In this document: one piece after another, positions 8,178 to 17,085 of the stretch
Layout of the letters: each line of letters opens with the position of its first letter
Position numbering within the stretch: position 1 is the stretch's first letter
Made by a program: the position numbers and the translations under genes
The notes under the pieces: generated by a model
The model's database searches: none
What the model saw: only the letters and a program-made list of their open reading frames with translations
Told to the model about the DNA's origin: nothing
DNA from: Pseudomonas putida
GTDB lineage: Bacteria > Pseudomonadota > Gammaproteobacteria > Pseudomonadales > Pseudomonadaceae
Direction of reading: 5' to 3'
Assembly: GCA_041879295.1 (NCBI GenBank)
Contig: CP047152.1
Coordinates: forward strand, 1,431,501-1,495,500
DNA length: 64,000 nt

Positions 8178-9269
8178 ATGTCCGCGCTATTCGAACCCTA
8201 CACCCTCAAAGACGTCACCCTGCGAAACCGCATTGCCATTCCGCCGATGTGCCAATACATGGCCGAAGACGGCATGATCAACGACTGGCACCATGTGCAC
8301 CTGGCCGGGCTGGCCCGTGGTGGTGCGGGCTTGCTGGTGGTCGAGGCCACTGCTGTGGCGCCGGAAGGGCGTATCACCCCCGGTTGCGCCGGTATCTGGA
8401 GCGATGCCCACGCTCAGGCGTTCGTACCGGTGGTGCAGGCCATCAAGGCTGCCGGTTCCGTGCCGGGTATCCAGATTGCCCACGCCGGGCGCAAGGCCAG
8501 CGCCAACCGCCCGTGGGAGGGTGATGATCACATTGCCGCCGACGACACGCGCGGCTGGGAGACCATTGCCCCGTCTGCCATTGCCTTTGGCGCGCACCTG
8601 CCGAAGGTGCCACGGGAAATGACGCTGGACGATATCGCCCGGGTCAAGCAGGACTTCGTCGATGCTGCCCGCCGTGCGCGTGATGCCGGCTTCGAGTGGA
8701 TCGAACTGCACTTTGCCCATGGCTACCTGGGTCAGAGCTTCTTCTCTGAGCACTCCAACAAGCGCACCGATGCCTACGGTGGCAGCTTCGACAACCGCAG
8801 CCGCTTCCTGCTGGAAACACTGGCCGCCGTGCGCGAAGTGTGGCCGGAGAACCTGCCGCTGACCGCGCGCTTTGGTGTGTTGGAATATGATGGCCGCGAT
8901 GAGCAGACCCTGGAAGAGTCGATCGAACTGGCCCGTCGCTTCAAGGCCGGTGGGCTCGACCTGCTGAGCGTGAGTGTCGGCTTCACCATTCCCGACACCA
9001 ACATCCCCTGGGGGCCCGCGTTCATGGGGCCTATTGCCGAGCGCGTGCGCCGCGAGGCAAAGCTGCCCGTGACGTCGGCGTGGGGCTTTGGTACGCCGCA
9101 GTTGGCGGAGGCCGCATTGCAGGCCAACCAGCTGGATCTGGTTTCGGTAGGGCGCGCGCACCTGGCCGACCCGCACTGGGCTTACTTTGCGGCCAAGGAA
9201 CTGGGGGTGGAAAAAGCCTCCTGGACCTTGCCGGCACCGTATGCGCACTGGCTCGAGCGTTACCGCTGA
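8178..9269 (+). CDS. xenA: Xenobiotic reductase A, Old Yellow Enzyme family
   Basis: A 363-residue FMN enzyme that uses NAD(P)H to reduce activated C=C bonds and to remove nitrite from nitro compounds such as nitroglycerin. The sequence agrees closely with the characterised P. putida XenA as I recall it. Cys25 (IPPMCQY) is the redox-tuning Cys of the YqjM/XenA class, and the HFAH pair near residues 178-181 binds the substrate carbonyl or nitro group. Start at 8178 has GGAG 6 nt upstream; the ORF extends back to 8160 but without a ribosome site. The divergent ArsR-type gene is its likely regulator. Confidence 0.96.
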   Translation: MSALFEPYTLKDVTLRNRIAIPPMCQYMAEDGMINDWHHVHLAGLARGGAGLLVVEATAVAPEGRITPGCAGIWSDAHAQAFVPVVQAIKAAGSVPGIQIAHAGRKASANRPWEGDDHIAADDTRGWETIAPSAIAFGAHLPKVPREMTLDDIARVKQDFVDAARRARDAGFEWIELHFAHGYLGQSFFSEHSNKRTDAYGGSFDNRSRFLLETLAAVREVWPENLPLTARFGVLEYDGRDEQTLEESIELARRFKAGGLDLLSVSVGFTIPDTNIPWGPAFMGPIAERVRREAKLPVTSAWGFGTPQLAEAALQANQLDLVSVGRAHLADPHWAYFAAKELGVEKASWTLPAPYAHWLERYR

Positions 9270-9278
9270 GGTTTGGAG

Positions 9279-9300
9279 GGGCTGCTTTGCAGCCCTTTCT
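9279..9300 (+). terminator. Weak terminator hairpin after xenA
   Basis: GGGCTGC at 9279-9285 pairs with GCAGCCC at 9289-9295 around a three-base loop, followed by tttct. It starts 10 nt after the xenA stop. The short T run makes it uncertain. Confidence 0.45.
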
Positions 9301-9387
9301 CGGGCAAGCCCGTCCCCACAGAGACACCACAGGTTTCAGATGCTGCACCCTCTCTGTGGGAGCGGGCTTGCCCGCGAAGAGGCCGGT
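9299..9387. repeat. REP pair
   Basis: A degenerate REP (ctcgggcaagcccgtcc) at 9299 and a full REP (tgtgggagcgggcttgcccgcgaagagg) in inverted orientation up to 9387, between the convergent xenA and D-hydroxyproline dehydrogenase genes. Confidence 0.75.
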
Positions 9388-9392
9388 AAAGG

Positions 9393-10640
9393 CTAAAACC
9401 GATCCAGTCGGTATGCAGCCATCTCAGGCCCACCAGCCTGCTCAGCCAGCCGCCCCACCCATTCCGCCGTCACCGCCGCCTGAGTCAGCCCCAGGTGCTG
9501 ATGCCCAAACGCCAACAGCACCCGCCCATCGCACACCCTGTCGATCACGGGCAGCGAGTCCGGCAACGAAGGCCTGAACCCCATCCACGGCGTTGCCCCT
9601 TCGACGCTCAAGTCGTGCCGGAACAACCCCTTGCTCAACCGGTGCAATTGCCAAGCCCGTTGCATGCTCGGCGGTGCCTGCAGCCCGGCAAACTCCACAG
9701 TGCCAGCCAGGCGCAAGCCATCGGCCATGGGCGTCATGATGAACTTGCGCTCAAGCGAGGTGACCGCAAACGGCAGGCGCTGGTGCTCACCTGGCAACAT
9801 CAGATGGTAGCCGCGCTCTGTATCCAGCGGCACCCGTTTGCCTGTCAGCGCGGCGGTCAGTTTCGCAGAGTGGGCACCACAGCTGACAAGCACCTGGCGT
9901 GCATTGAGCATGCCTTGGTCGCTGGCAAGGCTCACGCCGGCACTGTGCAACTGCCCACCATCGACCTGCGCCTGGACAAAGCGCACCCCGCTGGCCTTGG
10001 CCGCTTCGAACAATTCGCACACCACCCGATAAGGGTCGATGAAGTGCCCGGTGCACGGAAAGAACAGTCCGCCCAACAGTGACGGGCTGAGTTGCGGCGC
10101 CGCTTCACGCACGGTTTCGGCCGACCAGAAGTCCACCGGCACCGCCTGCTGTTGCATGCGTGTGCGCAACGCCTCCAGTGTCTGGCGTGACTCAGGCTTC
10201 TCGAACACCAGCAACGAACCATCCTCTTGAAACAATTCGCTGCGCCCGATCGAGCCCAACAGCCGGTGCCAGGCGCCCAAGCTGCCTTCGTTCAACGTGC
10301 GGATGCCAGCCACGCTGCGCTGGAACGGCGCCTGGCGCAGGTTGAGCAGCAGCCGCGTGAACCACGGCATGGCCTTGGGCAGGTATTTCCAGTCCAGGCG
10401 CAGCGGGCCCATCGGGTCGAGCAGCATGCGAGGCAGGCGCTTGAGGATCGACAGGTCGGCAATCGGAAACACTTGCTCGGTTGCCAGGTGCCCGGCATTG
10501 CCGAAAGACGCGCCGAGGCCGGGTGCCTGGCGGTCGACCAGCATTACCCGATGGCCCTGGCGGGTCAGTTGCAGGGCACAGGTGACGCCGACAATGCCGG
10601 CGCCCACCACGGCGATATCGGTTTCAGCGGTTTCGACCAT
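9393..10640 (-). CDS. FAD-dependent D-hydroxyproline dehydrogenase
   Basis: A 415-residue single-chain FAD oxidoreductase of the D-amino-acid dehydrogenase (DadA/DAO) family. The N-terminal dinucleotide motif GAGIVG is at residues 13-18, followed by GLGASFGNAG, which is typical of DadA-like enzymes. In this cluster it should oxidise cis-4-hydroxy-D-proline to 1-pyrroline-4-hydroxy-2-carboxylate, passing electrons to the respiratory chain. The function comes mainly from context: it lies between the epimerase/deaminase genes and nothing else would supply this step. It follows the semialdehyde dehydrogenase gene with a gap of 2 nt, so the two are translationally linked. Confidence 0.88.
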   Translation of the reverse strand: MVETAETDIAVVGAGIVGVTCALQLTRQGHRVMLVDRQAPGLGASFGNAGHLATEQVFPIADLSILKRLPRMLLDPMGPLRLDWKYLPKAMPWFTRLLLNLRQAPFQRSVAGIRTLNEGSLGAWHRLLGSIGRSELFQEDGSLLVFEKPESRQTLEALRTRMQQQAVPVDFWSAETVREAAPQLSPSLLGGLFFPCTGHFIDPYRVVCELFEAAKASGVRFVQAQVDGGQLHSAGVSLASDQGMLNARQVLVSCGAHSAKLTAALTGKRVPLDTERGYHLMLPGEHQRLPFAVTSLERKFIMTPMADGLRLAGTVEFAGLQAPPSMQRAWQLHRLSKGLFRHDLSVEGATPWMGFRPSLPDSLPVIDRVCDGRVLLAFGHQHLGLTQAAVTAEWVGRLAEQAGGPEMAAYRLDRF

Positions 10641-10642
10641 GC

Positions 10643-12220
10643 TCAGTCTTCCCGTTTACCATCAAGCAGGCGCCGCAGCTGCAGCGGGTTGCCGTGTTTC
10701 AACGCTTGCGGCAGCAGCGCATTGGGGAAGTCCTGGTAGCAAACCGGGCGCAGGAAACGCAGGATCGCCGCCGTGCCCACCGAGGTGGTGCGGGCATCGG
10801 AAGTGGCCGGGAACGGCCCGCCGTGGACCATGGCATCGCACACCTCGACGCCGGTCGGCCAGCCATTGACCAGAATGCGCCCGGCCTTACGCTCAAGGGT
10901 GGGTAGCAGGGCGCGAGCGCTGTCGATGTCGGCCTCGTCCAGTTGCAGGGTGGCGGTCAGCTGACCTTCCAGGTGTTCCGCTACCTGGCGGACCTGCTCA
11001 TCGTCGGTGCAGGCAACGACCAGCGACGCTGCACCGAACACCTCAGCCTGCAACGCCGGGTCGGCGAGAAACGCTTCGGCCTGGGTCACGAACAACTGTG
11101 CCTGGCACTGGTTGGGGCCCTGATCGGTTTGGCCACTGGCGATGGTTTGGGCACAGGGGTTGTCTGCCAGGGCTGCGATACCGGCCTGGTAGGCACTGAA
11201 AATGCCGGGGGTGAGCATGGTTTGGGCGGCGGCCTGCTGCACGTACCCGGCGGCTGCAGTGATGAACCGCTGCAATGCCGGCCCCTGCCGGGCGATTACC
11301 AGGCCAGGGTTGGTGCAGAACTGGCCGGCGCCCTGGGTCAGCGAGGCGACGAAACCTTGTGCCAGTGCTTCGGCACGGGTTTGCAGGGCGGCGTCGAACA
11401 GGAACACCGGGTTGATCGAACTCATTTCGGCATACACCGGAATAGGCTCCGGGCGCGCCTGGGCGGCCTGGCACAGCGCTATGCCACCGCTGCGCGAACC
11501 GGTGAAACCAACGGCTTTGATACGTGGGTCGCTGACCAGGGCAATGCCCACTTCGCGGCCCGAGCCATAAAGCAGCGAGAACACACCCTCCGGTAAGCCG
11601 CACTGCTTCACCGCTTGCGCCACCGCCTGGCCGACCAGCTCGCTGGTGCCGGGGTGGGCACTGTGGGCCTTGACCACCACTGGGCAGCCAGCGGCCAGTG
11701 CCGACGCGGTGTCACCACCGGCCACCGAGAAGGCCAGCGGGAAATTGCTGGCGCCAAACACGGCGACTGGCCCCAGGGCCACCTGGCGCTGGCGCAGATC
11801 AGCGCGGTTGAGTGGCTGGCGCTGAGGCAGGGCGCTGTCGACCCGCACGTCCAGCCATTCGCCGGCCCGCACTACCCGGGCAAAGGTGCGTAGCTGGGTG
11901 CAGGTACGACCACGCTCGCCCTGAATGCGCGCCTTGGGCAGGCCGGTTTCGGCCACGGCGCGGTCGATCAGGGCATCGCCGATGGCCTCGATCTGTGTGG
12001 CGATGGCTTCAAGGAACTCTGCTCGTTGTTCGAGCGATGTTTCGCGGTAGGCGTCGAATGCCGCCCAGGCCAGGGCGCAGGCCTGGGCCACGTGTTCGCC
12101 TGTGCCGCCGAGGTAGGCCGGTTCCAACGTCTGACCGGTACTTGGGTCGATGGCACGGATGGCTTCGCGGCTGCCGGTTACCGGCCTCTGGCCGATCAGC
12201 AGGTTGCCTGTGAGGGGCAT
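10643..12220 (-). CDS. 2-oxoglutarate semialdehyde dehydrogenase
   Basis: A 525-residue NAD(P)-dependent aldehyde dehydrogenase. Family features are the [18 protein letters not shown] cofactor segment, [19 protein letters not shown] (general base Glu) and GQFCTNPGL with the catalytic Cys near residue 300. It matches the long subclass that oxidises 2,5-dioxopentanoate (alpha-ketoglutaric semialdehyde) to 2-oxoglutarate, the last step of hydroxyproline breakdown. The start at 12220 is preceded by an AAGGAGG-like site. It is followed after 2 nt by the D-hydroxyproline dehydrogenase gene. Confidence 0.92.
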   Translation of the reverse strand: MPLTGNLLIGQRPVTGSREAIRAIDPSTGQTLEPAYLGGTGEHVAQACALAWAAFDAYRETSLEQRAEFLEAIATQIEAIGDALIDRAVAETGLPKARIQGERGRTCTQLRTFARVVRAGEWLDVRVDSALPQRQPLNRADLRQRQVALGPVAVFGASNFPLAFSVAGGDTASALAAGCPVVVKAHSAHPGTSELVGQAVAQAVKQCGLPEGVFSLLYGSGREVGIALVSDPRIKAVGFTGSRSGGIALCQAAQARPEPIPVYAEMSSINPVFLFDAALQTRAEALAQGFVASLTQGAGQFCTNPGLVIARQGPALQRFITAAAGYVQQAAAQTMLTPGIFSAYQAGIAALADNPCAQTIASGQTDQGPNQCQAQLFVTQAEAFLADPALQAEVFGAASLVVACTDDEQVRQVAEHLEGQLTATLQLDEADIDSARALLPTLERKAGRILVNGWPTGVEVCDAMVHGGPFPATSDARTTSVGTAAILRFLRPVCYQDFPNALLPQALKHGNPLQLRRLLDGKRED

Positions 12221-12266
12221 GTAGCCTCCTTGGAAATCTAATGCAGATGCATGGGGGGGATTACGA

Positions 12267-12359
12267 CCCCTGTAGGAGCGGGTTCACCCGCGAACACCGG
12301 CGAAGCCGGTGCCATGCACCGGGTCGCCTGATTCGCGGGCACGCCCGCTCCCACAGGGA
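12267..12359. repeat. REP pair (inverted)
   Basis: Two REP units facing each other (cctgtaggagcgggttcacccgcgaa and ttcgcgggcacgcccgctcccacaggg) separated by a short hairpin (accggcgaagccggt). They lie between two co-directional hydroxyproline genes, where they may set mRNA stability within the cluster. Confidence 0.85.
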
Positions 12360-12372
12360 GAGCAGTGGCTGC

Positions 12373-13320
12373 TCAGGCGATGTTTTGCTCAGCCGACCAG
12401 CTGGCGTACCAGCTGCGGAACAGCGTGTACTGCTGTTCGGCATAGTTGCGCTGAGCGTCGGTCAGTACGTCGGTCTCGTTGAAGTGCAGGCTGTACTCGG
12501 TGTCGCCGTTCAGCACCATCAGGTGCTTGTAATACAACACCAGGTCGCAGCCTTCATCGAACGACGACAGCACCGCCAGCGCCGCTTCCAGCTCGCGCGC
12601 CAGGCGGCGGGCACGGGCGTCGCCTTTGGCCGCCTGTTTACTCAGGCTCACCAGTTGCAGCACTTCCCGCGGCAGGGCATTGCCGATGCCGGTGATGGCG
12701 CCGGTGGCGTTGCAATTGACGAAGCCATGCACCACTTGGGTGTCGACACCGACCATCAGGGTGACATCGTCATCCTTGGAGGTGATGTGTTCGGCGGCGT
12801 AGCGCAGGTCGGCGCCACCGCCGAACTCCTTGAAGCCGATCAGGTTGGGGAACTCGCTGCGCAGTTCGAAGAACAGGTCGGCGCGGGTGGCAAAGCCGTA
12901 GTAAGGGCTGTTGTAGATCACCGCCGGCAGTTTCGGCGCGGCAGCGAGGATGGCCGAGAAGTGGTGCTTCTGGGCGATCAGTGAAGCACCGCGGCTGAGC
13001 ACGCGGGGGATGACCATCAGGCCGGCGGCGCCAACCTTGGCGGCGTGTGCAGCATGCGAAACCGCCTCACGGGTGTTCACCGCGCCGGTGCCGACAATGG
13101 TCGGGATACCGGCCGCCACCAGGCGCGCCACGCCTTCCTGGCGCTCGGCCTCGGTCAGCAGTGGCCAGTCACCCATCGAGCCGCAGTACACCACCGCGCT
13201 CATGCCGGCCTCGATCAGCTCGCGACCCTTGCGCACCAGGGCGTCGAAGTCCGGTTTGCGCTCGGCGGTGCAGGGGGTCATCAGGGCGGGCATGGTGCCG
13301 GTGAAGATGTTGTCATTCAT
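12373..13320 (-). CDS. Pyrroline-4-hydroxy-2-carboxylate deaminase
   Basis: A 315-residue class I aldolase-fold protein of the dihydrodipicolinate synthase/N-acetylneuraminate lyase family. The Schiff-base Lys is Lys164 (LIGFKEFGGG) and the partner Tyr is Tyr136 (VIYNSPYYG). In hydroxyproline gene sets this subfamily converts 1-pyrroline-4-hydroxy-2-carboxylate to 2-oxoglutarate semialdehyde with release of ammonia and water. The start at 13320 (MNDNIFTGTMPALMTP) has AGGAG upstream on the minus strand; the upstream extension is not conserved-looking. It lies 41 nt after the epimerase gene in the same direction. Confidence 0.92.
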   Translation of the reverse strand: MNDNIFTGTMPALMTPCTAERKPDFDALVRKGRELIEAGMSAVVYCGSMGDWPLLTEAERQEGVARLVAAGIPTIVGTGAVNTREAVSHAAHAAKVGAAGLMVIPRVLSRGASLIAQKHHFSAILAAAPKLPAVIYNSPYYGFATRADLFFELRSEFPNLIGFKEFGGGADLRYAAEHITSKDDDVTLMVGVDTQVVHGFVNCNATGAITGIGNALPREVLQLVSLSKQAAKGDARARRLARELEAALAVLSSFDEGCDLVLYYKHLMVLNGDTEYSLHFNETDVLTDAQRNYAEQQYTLFRSWYASWSAEQNIA

Positions 13321-13361
13321 TGTTGTCACTCCTGGCAATGTTCAGTCGGGAAAGGCCGGGG

Positions 13362-14288
13362 TCAGATGCCCCAGGCGAAAGGGTCCTGTTCGTCGATCAG
13401 CAGGGTGCTGTCGGCGGTCATGTAGGCGCGGCCGGTGATGAACGGACGAATGCGTTCGCCGTCGCGCGTGTAGCGGCCATGGAACTGGCTGCCGGTGATG
13501 CTGGCCTGCACCCAGGTCTGGCCTTCGGCAAGCTTGCCGTCGGCGGCCAGGCAGGCCAGCTTGGCGCTGGTGCCTGTGCCGCATGGGGAGCGGTCGTAGG
13601 CCTTGCCGGGGCACATCACGAAGTTGCGGCTGTCGGCGTCGAGGTCGTCGGCGAACAGCTCGATGTGGTCGATGGGGGCGCCGTTTTCGCCGGTGATGCC
13701 CTGGGCCTCCAGGGCCTTGAGCATGGCCCAGGTGTACTCGGTCAGCGCCTCGCGGTTATCCAGCGCAATGCGCTGGCCGTGTTCGGACACAAGGAAAAAC
13801 CAGTTGCCGCCCCAGGCAATGTCGCCGCGCACCACGCCATGGCCGGGCACGTCCACCGCCACATGCTGGCGGTAGCGGTAGGAGGGCACGTTGGCGACGG
13901 TGATGGCGCCATCTTCATGCAAGGTGGCGCTGACCTGGCCGACCGGGGTGTCGATCTTGTGCTCACCCGGTGTGATCAGGCCCAGGTACTGCAACGAGGC
14001 GACCAGGCCGATGGTGCCGTGGCCGCACATGTTCAGGTAACCGGCGTTGTTGAAGAAGATCACTCCGCAGGTGGCGTCGGCCGACACTGGCGGGCAGTAC
14101 AGCGCGCCAACCAGCACATCGTTGCCGCGTGGCTCCAGCAGGCAGGCGCGGCGCCACCGGTCGTGCAGTTCGCGCAGTTCGTCACGCTGTTCGGCCATGC
14201 TTCGGCCCCGCAGTTGCGGAAAGCCCTTCATCACCAGGCGGGTTGGTTCGCCACCCGTGTGGGAGTCGATGACGTGAATCTGTTTCAT
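13362..14288 (-). CDS. 4-hydroxyproline 2-epimerase
   Basis: A 308-residue cofactor-free epimerase of the proline racemase superfamily, which interconverts trans-4-hydroxy-L-proline and cis-4-hydroxy-D-proline, the first step of the pathway. Both catalytic Cys are present: Cys88 in NMCGHGT and Cys236 in SPCGTGTSA. Having Cys at both positions separates it from dehydratase relatives that carry Thr. It lies 23 nt downstream of the permease gene, so uptake and first reaction are coupled. Confidence 0.95.
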   Translation of the reverse strand: MKQIHVIDSHTGGEPTRLVMKGFPQLRGRSMAEQRDELRELHDRWRRACLLEPRGNDVLVGALYCPPVSADATCGVIFFNNAGYLNMCGHGTIGLVASLQYLGLITPGEHKIDTPVGQVSATLHEDGAITVANVPSYRYRQHVAVDVPGHGVVRGDIAWGGNWFFLVSEHGQRIALDNREALTEYTWAMLKALEAQGITGENGAPIDHIELFADDLDADSRNFVMCPGKAYDRSPCGTGTSAKLACLAADGKLAEGQTWVQASITGSQFHGRYTRDGERIRPFITGRAYMTADSTLLIDEQDPFAWGI

Positions 14289-14311
14289 GGGCTTGTCCCT
14301 TGCTTAAAAGA

Positions 14312-15925
14312 TCAGGAAGCGACGGCGACAGGGCGGCCGTTAATGGTTTCAGCGCAGGCTTCGCTTTCGTCGTCGCCTTCCAGACGCACCAGGTGGGCAG
14401 GCACACCCGTGGCGGCGCCCCAGTAGTAGATGCCCAGTGCGCAGGCCGCCACGACCACGGTGTCGAATGGGTGGCCGATGACGCCCAGGCCGCCGAAGCT
14501 GCCCAGCCACGACAGCAGGATGGTCACCGCGTAGAACCCGATCAGCCACGCCGACGAGCGAACTTGCTGGGCCAGCGACAGGTGCTGGGTGGGTACGAAA
14601 CGGCTGCACAGCAGGTACAGCACGAACATCACGATCTGCAGGGCCAGCAGCCACGACACGGTGTTCCAGCCCGACCAGTACACGATCAGTGCAGCGATGA
14701 TGAACGACAGCGGACCAAGCACGGCCATGCCCTTGACCCGGAACGGGCGCGGCATGTGTGGTGCATTGCGGCGCAGGGCGGCGACGCTGACCGGGGCCAC
14801 GGCGTAGCTCAGCACCAGGGCGGCGGACACCACGTTGATCAGCGCTTCCCACGATGGGAACGGCAGGGTCCAGAATACCGACAAGCCAAACGTCAGCCAC
14901 AGGGCCGGGCGCGGGATGCCGGATTCTGCATCGATGCGGGTGAAGTACTTGAAGAAGGTGCCGGTCTGCGCCCAGCCATAGATCACGCGTGGGGTGGCGT
15001 TCATGTAGATGTTGCCGCAGCCGCTTGGCGAGATCACTGCGTCGGCCACCACCAGGTAGGCGAGCCAGCCCACACCCAGGGCCAGGGCGATGTCACGGTA
15101 GGGCAGTGCCAGCTCCTTGGTCACGCTGGCCCAGCCGTTGGCCAGCATTTCGGTCGGCACGCTGCCAAGGAAAGCCAGTTGCAGCAGCGCGTAGATGGCG
15201 GTGGACAGCAGTACCGACAAGATCAGTGCAATGGGGATGGTGCGTTGCGGGTTCTTCACCTCGCTGGCCACCGAAATGATCGGCGTCAGGCCCAGGTAGG
15301 CGAAGATGATGCCACCGGCGGATACCGCCATTTCCACCCCGGACAGACCGAACGGGGCAAAGCCCTGGACCTCGAAGTTTTCCGGTTTGAAGAAGGTGAA
15401 CAGCACGCCGATCACCAGCAGTGGCACGATGAACTTGAACACGCTGACCAGGTTGTTGGCCTTGGCGAAGGTTTTCACGCTGCGGTAGTTGAGAAAGAAG
15501 AACAGCCCCAGCAAGGCGAACTGCACCAGCCAGCCGAGCACGGTTGGGTCGCTGGAGCCGGCCTTGGTGAGCCCGGGAAACCAGGCGGCGGCGTATTGGC
15601 GTGAGGCGACCACCTCGATGGCGATCAGGCTGGAAAAGGCGATCAGGGTGATGAAGCCCATCAGGTAGCCCAGCAGCGGGCCGTGCGAGTACACCGGGTA
15701 GCGCACCACGCCACCGGCGCGGGGCAAGGCGGCGCCCAGCTCGCAGTAGACGATGCCCAGCAACAGTACGGCGAACCCGCCCAGGAACCAGGAGAGGATG
15801 CCGGCCGGGCCGGCGATGGCCGAGACATGGCTGGCGGCAAACAGCCAACCGGAGCCGAAGATGGCGCCTAGGCCGATGAAGGTGAGGTCCAGCAGTGATA
15901 ACTGTTTTTTGAATTTGCCTGACAT
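14312..15925 (-). CDS. APC family amino-acid permease
   Basis: A 537-residue integral membrane transporter of the amino acid-polyamine-organocation superfamily, with about twelve hydrophobic segments. The start LSLLDLTFIGLGAIFGSGWLFA contains the conserved first-helix GxGxIxGSG-type signature. It is the first gene of the hydroxyproline catabolic run, so hydroxyproline (possibly proline too) is the likely substrate. That is inferred from context only. The long cytosolic C-terminal tail (EGDDESEACAET) is hydrophilic. Confidence 0.9.
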   Translation of the reverse strand: MSGKFKKQLSLLDLTFIGLGAIFGSGWLFAASHVSAIAGPAGILSWFLGGFAVLLLGIVYCELGAALPRAGGVVRYPVYSHGPLLGYLMGFITLIAFSSLIAIEVVASRQYAAAWFPGLTKAGSSDPTVLGWLVQFALLGLFFFLNYRSVKTFAKANNLVSVFKFIVPLLVIGVLFTFFKPENFEVQGFAPFGLSGVEMAVSAGGIIFAYLGLTPIISVASEVKNPQRTIPIALILSVLLSTAIYALLQLAFLGSVPTEMLANGWASVTKELALPYRDIALALGVGWLAYLVVADAVISPSGCGNIYMNATPRVIYGWAQTGTFFKYFTRIDAESGIPRPALWLTFGLSVFWTLPFPSWEALINVVSAALVLSYAVAPVSVAALRRNAPHMPRPFRVKGMAVLGPLSFIIAALIVYWSGWNTVSWLLALQIVMFVLYLLCSRFVPTQHLSLAQQVRSSAWLIGFYAVTILLSWLGSFGGLGVIGHPFDTVVVAACALGIYYWGAATGVPAHLVRLEGDDESEACAETINGRPVAVAS

Positions 15926-16302
15926 GGGTTCGCCTTTTTGTTGGTTATTGGATAGGCAGGTCTGATGTCACGAGATGCGGCTTTTTGGGCCGCGCTCTTG
16001 TAGGACTTGGGCGGCTTGCGTGGGGCATAGAGTGGACCGATCAGGGCGGCGGTTCTTGATGATTTTCTGCACAGGGAATGACGAAATCGGCACAGTTGCA
16101 GAAAAACAGTGGTAAGGCGCAAAGCGGGGGGATAGGCTCAAAGCCATACCGGATAAGGGTTTGAGAGATGCAGTGCTAGTGCCGGCCCTTTCGCGGGTGA
16201 ACCCGCTCCTACAGGTACGGCGCAGAATTCGAAATCTGTGGGGGCCCTGTAGGAGCGGGTTCACCCGCGAAGAGGCCGGCCCAGCCAGCAGAGAACCGAC
16301 AG
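15926..16302. other. Gap between permease and PAS-AraC gene
   Basis: The 377-nt divergent gap should hold the promoters of the hydroxyproline cluster and of the regulator. The half nearest the regulator is filled by two REP units. In 15930-16140 I see no strong -35/-10 pair and no ORF of note. Confidence 0.5.
16181..16279. repeat. REP pair (inverted)
   Basis: Two full REP units in opposite orientation (gccggccctttcgcgggtga... and ...cacccgcgaagaggccggc) at 16181-16215 and 16245-16279, immediately upstream of the PAS-AraC gene. A REP pair this close to a start codon is unusual and could form a large hairpin in the leader. Confidence 0.85.
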
Positions 16303-17085
16303 ATGACCGACGCCCCCCTGGCAACCCTCTACCAGTCCCTCGACCAGCACCGCCCCGCCACCCTTGAGGCCCTGCTCGCCGGAGTATCGCTGTTGTTGCC
16401 GATGCTCGACGCCATCCCCAACGCCGCAATCTTCATCAAGGATTCTGCTGCCCGCTATGCGTTGGCCAACAACACACTGGTCCAGCGCTGTGGCCTCAAG
16501 CGCCTGCAACCGCTGCTAGGCAAGACCAGCGCCGAGGTATTTCCGGCACAATTTGGCCCCGGCTATACCGAGCAGGATCGACGTGTTCTCAAGGAAGGCC
16601 TGGTGCTGGAGGACCAGTTGGAGCTGCACCTCTACGGCAGCCGTGAGCCCGGCTGGTGCCTGACCCACAAGCGCCCGCTGTACAACCCTGCCAGCGAAAT
16701 CATCGGCCTGGTCGGCATCTCGGTCGACTTGCAGTCAGCCGCCGACAGCCACCCTGCCTATCAGCGGTTGGCGGCGGTTGACGAGCACATCCGCCGGCAT
16801 TTTCATCAGCCGATCAGCATGGGCGAGCTGACCCGCATCGCTGGTATCTCCGTGGCTCAACTGGAACGCTACTGCAAGCGGGTGTTCCACCTCACGCCCC
16901 GGCAGATGATCCACAAGGCGCGCCTGGAGCATGCCCATCGCCTGCTGCATTCGGAGCTGCCGATCACTGAAGTGGCGATGCGCTGCGGCTACACCGATCA
17001 CAGCGCCTTCAGCCGCCAGTTCAAGCAACTGACCGGCTTTACGCCGCGCCAGTATCGACAGGCTACCGCCGATCAGGTGGCCTGA
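16303..17085 (+). CDS. PAS domain AraC family regulator
   Basis: A 260-residue regulator. Residues about 25-145 form a PAS-type sensing domain (PMLDAIPNAAIFIKDSAARYALAN ... IIGLVGISVDL) and residues about 160-255 the AraC double helix-turn-helix (HFHQPISMGELTRIAGISVAQLERYCKR; ITEVAMRCGYTDHSAFSRQFKQ). It is divergent from the hydroxyproline cluster, and AraC-type regulators control that pathway in other pseudomonads, so it is probably the activator induced by hydroxyproline. Its 3' end overlaps the convergent LysR gene by 13 nt. Confidence 0.92.
   Translation: MTDAPLATLYQSLDQHRPATLEALLAGVSLLLPMLDAIPNAAIFIKDSAARYALANNTLVQRCGLKRLQPLLGKTSAEVFPAQFGPGYTEQDRRVLKEGLVLEDQLELHLYGSREPGWCLTHKRPLYNPASEIIGLVGISVDLQSAADSHPAYQRLAAVDEHIRRHFHQPISMGELTRIAGISVAQLERYCKRVFHLTPRQMIHKARLEHAHRLLHSELPITEVAMRCGYTDHSAFSRQFKQLTGFTPRQYRQATADQVA

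Noticed and set aside
12241..12984. A 247-codon plus-strand frame starting in the REP pair
   Set aside because: It begins within a repeat and runs antisense to the deaminase gene.
14300..15604. A 434-codon plus-strand frame over the APC permease
   Set aside because: Antisense to a clear membrane transporter; product is His/Gln/Gly-rich and featureless.
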